DNA of 8,624 bases, from positions 1 to 8,624 of the forward strand of contig DERZ01000033.1 of NCBI GenBank assembly GCA_002361155.1, in the 5' to 3' direction. This DNA comes from Porphyromonadaceae bacterium UBA3327 (GTDB lineage Bacteria; Bacteroidota; Bacteroidia; Bacteroidales; Muribaculaceae). A program made the translations under genes and the position numbers. Positions 6,181 to 8,624 of the stretch are shown here, piece after piece. The notes beneath the pieces were generated by a model. That model did no database searches. It was not told the DNA's origin and saw nothing but the letters and a program-made list of their open reading frames with translations. Each line of letters starts with the position of its first letter. Position 1 is the first letter of the stretch.

Positions 6181-6438
6181 ATTTTTCCCGATTCACTATT
6201 CAAAAATCGTATCAGTAGCCATAGGGATCCCGATGTATCGGAACGATTCCTTTCCCGGCTATTAATTCACGGCAGTGCCTCGGAATTGGCAATGAAGAGA
6301 GAGCGGCGTCAGAAGTCCGCTCCGGCCTGTGCGGCGGTTTCGGCTAATACTACGAAACGATACACGATATCTACTTCAAGTACAAGTAGTTTTCTTAAGG
6401 TCTCTCGCCTCTACAATTTTACCGAAACCTTAATCAAG
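6181..6438 (+). other. hairpin-rich leader between riboswitch and btuF, no gene
   Basis: About 258 nt of presumed untranslated leader, unusually long for an expression platform. Visible stems: TAGCC (6216-6220) with GGCTA (6257-6261), extended by GGGA/TCCC; CCGA-TGTA-TCGG (6230-6241) and GGAA-CGA-TTCC (6240-6250) inside it, mutually exclusive at their junction; AATTC...GAATT (6265-6287) enclosing GGC-AGT-GCC; GAGCGG...CCGCTC near 6300-6321; and TTTCG...CGAAA near 6338-6360. CTACAATTTT occurs at both ends (6176-6185 and 6411-6420). One plus-strand frame is open across the region and joins btuF, but its translation is rich in Ser, Arg and Thr, resembles no domain I know, overlaps the aptamer and would bury the lipoprotein signal, so I do not call it coding. 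Confidence 0.6.
6371..6396 (+). terminator. possible conditional terminator of the btu leader
   Basis: CTACTT (6371-6376) pairs with AAGTAG (6384-6389) around a 7-nt loop and is followed directly by TTTTCTT (6390-6396). The stem is short and weak but has the hairpin-plus-U layout of an intrinsic terminator, and it lies 43 nt before the proposed btuF start. An alternative is an inhibitory structure controlling translation. No antiterminator partner is obvious. Confidence 0.3.
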
Positions 6439-7596
6439 TTGACAATTCCGAGGGCTGTCTTTTTTTCGCTGGCAGTTATGGTTTCCGTTTTTTCTCTGAC
6501 AGTGGTTGCATCATGCGGACGCAAAGGCAGTACTCAGACAGCCGGAGGAAAAGATCTTGAAATGAGGTATGCCCGCAACATAACCATCACGGAACTTGAC
6601 AGCCTCACCCTCGTGACACTGCGCGATCCGTGGGACACCATCAGAAATCTTGTCACCTACGCGTTGGTCGACAAGACCTTGCCGGGCAATGTGCAGGTCC
6701 CTCGGGGGGCCGTGGAAATTCGTGTGCCGCTTGCAAATTCCATAGTCTATTCCGCAGTGCACTCCTCTTTGATAGAGGAACTTGGAGCTTCGGCGGCTAT
6801 CAGTGGCGTGTGTGACGCCGAATATGTCTATTCGCCGCGGATGCTTGCCGCGCTCAAAAGCGGCAGAATTATTGATTGCGGATCGAATTTCCAGCCTAAT
6901 GTGGAGAAGATAATCGGGCTTAAACCTGATGCCATACTCCTTTCTCCGTACGAAAACAGCGGTGACCACGGCAAGGTATCGCAATTCGGAATCCCTATTG
7001 TAGAGACCGCCGACTATATGGAGCGGACGCCCTTGGCACGCGCCGAATGGATGAGGTTTTACGGGCGTCTTTACGGCAAAGGTGCGCTGGCCGATTCCAT
7101 TTTCGATATTACCGAGCAAAGATATCTCGAAATAAAGGAAAAGGCGGCGAAGAGCGTAGGCCGGCCCAAGGTTCTGTTCGACAGAATCTACAGCGGTGTA
7201 TGGAATGTGCCGACATCCGGATCGGTGACCGGAGCATTTATTGAAGATGCCGGCGGGGCCAATCCATTTTTCGCACACTCCGAAGCCGGAAGCGCGAGAA
7301 TGTCACCCGAAGAGGTGCTGTTGAAGGGTGGAGACGTCGACGTTTGGTTTATCAGGTATTCGGAGACCGGTCGGCTCACGCTCGACGACATCGCGCGGGA
7401 CAATGCGCTTTATACCAAATTCAAGGCATATCGTGACGGAAATGTATATGGCAGTGACACACGCACATCGCGCGTGTTCGAGGATGCATCGTTTCATCCG
7501 CAGAGCGTTCTCGCCGACATGGTGTCGATTCTGCATCCGGAGATACTGCCGGAGAGTGCCGTGAACAGATATTATGAAAAGTTACCCTCGAAATGA
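6439..7596 (+). CDS. btuF: cobamide ABC transporter substrate-binding lipoprotein
   Basis: Periplasmic binding protein that would capture cobamides and deliver them to BtuC. It is a Peripla_BP_2 (BtuF/FecB-type) protein of 385 residues. Taking TTG 6439 as start gives a lipoprotein signal: Met-Thr-Ile-Pro-Arg, a hydrophobic core and lipobox VASC with lipidated Cys26 (codon 6514-6516). The next candidate, ATG 6478, leaves only 12 residues before the Cys and no basic residue, so TTG is preferred; no Shine-Dalgarno is seen. After Cys26 the residues are Gly-Arg-Lys-Gly, without the acidic run of a Bacteroidetes surface-export signal, which suggests a periplasmic location. Family landmarks are VEKIIGLKPDAILLSPY in the first lobe, IEDAGGANPFF (about 265) and PEEVLLKGGDVDVWF (about 290-305) in the second. 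The family also contains heme and siderophore binders; the riboswitch decides for cobamide. btuC overlaps by ATGA. Confidence 0.88.
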   Translation: MTIPRAVFFSLAVMVSVFSLTVVASCGRKGSTQTAGGKDLEMRYARNITITELDSLTLVTLRDPWDTIRNLVTYALVDKTLPGNVQVPRGAVEIRVPLANSIVYSAVHSSLIEELGASAAISGVCDAEYVYSPRMLAALKSGRIIDCGSNFQPNVEKIIGLKPDAILLSPYENSGDHGKVSQFGIPIVETADYMERTPLARAEWMRFYGRLYGKGALADSIFDITEQRYLEIKEKAAKSVGRPKVLFDRIYSGVWNVPTSGSVTGAFIEDAGGANPFFAHSEAGSARMSPEEVLLKGGDVDVWFIRYSETGRLTLDDIARDNALYTKFKAYRDGNVYGSDTRTSRVFEDASFHPQSVLADMVSILHPEILPESAVNRYYEKLPSK

Positions 7597-8594
7597 CATG
7601 GCTCAGGTTTCTGCTGCTCGGACTGCTGACAGCAGTTCTTTTTATCCTTAATATTTTTTTTGGAGCGGTGCACATCGATGCATCTGTAGTTCTTGACATC
7701 CTTACGGGATATGGAATAGATGATGATCCGTTGAATTTCATAATCCTCGAAAGCCGGTTGCCTCAGGCAATCACCGCTCTGCTGGCAGGGGCAGCACTTG
7801 GAGTGAGCGGTCTGTTGCTCCAGACTGCGTTCCGAAATCCGCTGGCCGGTCCCTCGGTACTCGGAATCAGTTCGGGAGCGAGTCTCGGTGTCGCGTTGGT
7901 AATACTGTTTATGGGAGGGCAGATAGCCATAGCCGGCTATGAGATAGCCGGCAACGCCGCCATTATCGCTGCTGCGCTGGCCGGAAGTCTGGCAATAATG
8001 GCTCTCCTTATGTTTTTCTCCATGAGGTTGCGTAGCGAATTGATGCTGCTTGTGGTAGGAATGATGACTGGCTATCTTACGTCTTCGGTTGTGACACTTC
8101 TCTCGTCACTCTCCACCGCACAGGGTGTGCATGGATATGTGATGTGGGGAATGGGTACATTCGGGGCGGTTTCCTCAGCACGTATCCCGGTCTTCACGCT
8201 CCTTGTAGCTGTCGGGCTTATATTATCCCTGTTGCTGGCCAAACCGCTTAATCTCCTTCTTTTGGGCGACAACTATGCACGCAACTTGGGTGTGCGTGTA
8301 CATCGTGTGCGCAACCTCCTGCTTCTTGTGACGGGAGTGCTTACGGCAATCGTCACCGCCTATTGCGGGCCGGTGGCATTCATAGGCCTCGCAATGCCTC
8401 ATGTGGCGAGGATGATCATGCGCACAGACAACCATTGGATTCTTATTCCGGCAACTATGCTGTCCGGCGCTGCAGTGGCACTCGGTTGCAACGTGCTCAG
8501 CGTCCTGCCGGACTCCACAGTGATACCGGTCAACGCCCTTACTCCTGTAGTGGGCGTGCCGGTAATCCTATACGTGATTTTTCGCCGCAAGTAA
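7593..8594 (+). CDS. btuC: cobamide ABC transporter permease, FecCD/BtuC family
   Basis: Inner-membrane permease that as a dimer forms the channel of a type II ABC importer. Its 333 residues match the usual length and are mostly hydrophobic, consistent with about ten membrane helices. Signatures: RLPQAITALLAGAALGVSG (55-73), Gln77, RNPLAGP (81-87), LGISSGASLG (90-99), GPVAFIGLAMPHVAR (259-273, the segment next to the coupling helices), and a C-terminal T-x-IPV-x-x-LTP-x-x-G-x-P-x-x-LYVIFRRK. The ATG start overlaps the btuF stop as ATGA, indicating translational coupling. The family includes iron-siderophore and heme permeases; cobamide is inferred from the riboswitch. The ATPase gene btuD is expected next, but the 30 bases left (8595-8624) do not show a recognisable start. 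Whether the unit is a complete importer cannot be told from this window. Confidence 0.93.
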   Translation: MTWLRFLLLGLLTAVLFILNIFFGAVHIDASVVLDILTGYGIDDDPLNFIILESRLPQAITALLAGAALGVSGLLLQTAFRNPLAGPSVLGISSGASLGVALVILFMGGQIAIAGYEIAGNAAIIAAALAGSLAIMALLMFFSMRLRSELMLLVVGMMTGYLTSSVVTLLSSLSTAQGVHGYVMWGMGTFGAVSSARIPVFTLLVAVGLILSLLLAKPLNLLLLGDNYARNLGVRVHRVRNLLLLVTGVLTAIVTAYCGPVAFIGLAMPHVARMIMRTDNHWILIPATMLSGAAVALGCNVLSVLPDSTVIPVNALTPVVGVPVILYVIFRRK

Positions 8595-8624
8595 GAATTG
8601 TGCGAAAACATTATTTCGGGAAGG

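Noticed and set aside
6034..6438. N-terminal extension of btuF as coding sequence
   Set aside because: It would overlap the cobalamin aptamer, has no recognisable domain, and would place a lipoprotein signal deep inside the protein. Kept only as a start-site caution.
6034..6438. Second cobalamin aptamer in tandem
   Set aside because: I looked for another GGTG-nAA-TCC and CCCGC-ACTGT pair after 6030 and found none. GTCAGAAGTCC and GGCCTGTGC near 6310-6335 only loosely recall the 3' box.
6511..7278. 255-codon open frame on the minus strand
   Set aside because: Fully antisense to btuF. The plus-strand frame carries the lipobox and binding-protein motifs, while the antisense product is low in recognisable features.

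Overview
The window looks like chromosomal DNA of a member of the Bacteroidales, possibly a Muribaculaceae-type gut organism. The order is well supported; the family is only a guess. The grounds are promoter boxes of the Bacteroidetes form (TTG, about 19-20 nt, TAnnTTTG) before every transcription unit, weak or absent Shine-Dalgarno sequences, a tmRNA whose tag ends NYALAA, a TonB-dependent receptor with an N-terminal carboxypeptidase-regulatory-like domain and a C-terminal Phe, and moderate GC in genes with AT-rich gaps.

Layout. (1) 55-457, minus strand: a complete one-piece tmRNA gene (ssrA) with tag GENNNYALAA and its own promoter at 512-543. (2) 458-956: a gap with no convincing gene. It holds the ssrA promoter, a 10-bp tandem duplication, a plus-strand promoter at 743-772 and a long imperfect inverted repeat in the presumed 5' UTR. 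(3) 957-3794, plus strand: a small membrane protein carrying a gluzincin-like HExxH signature, then an orphan TonB-dependent receptor with no SusD partner. (4) 3795-5910: two tandem promoters, then aguA-aguB, the agmatine deiminase and N-carbamoylputrescine amidohydrolase that together turn agmatine into putrescine. (5) 5911-8594: an AT-only palindrome inside a promoter, a cobalamin-riboswitch-like aptamer starting at about the predicted transcription start, a long hairpin-rich leader, then btuF (lipoprotein binding protein) and btuC (permease) overlapping by 4 bases. The ATPase gene btuD would be expected just past the right edge.

How the parts work together. aguAB is a self-contained cytosolic polyamine pathway. 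btuFC is the inner-membrane half of a cobamide importer, probably repressed by cobamide through the riboswitch. The TonB receptor could in principle be an outer-membrane importer, but it has no riboswitch and is not in the btu unit, so nothing here ties it to cobamides.

Most of the window is ordinary core and accessory metabolism, and I found no clear new multi-gene system. The points most worth checking are the unusual riboswitch leader (about 465 nt, non-canonical 3' part, open in the btuF frame, so start-site errors are likely) and the small HExxH membrane protein beside the orphan receptor.
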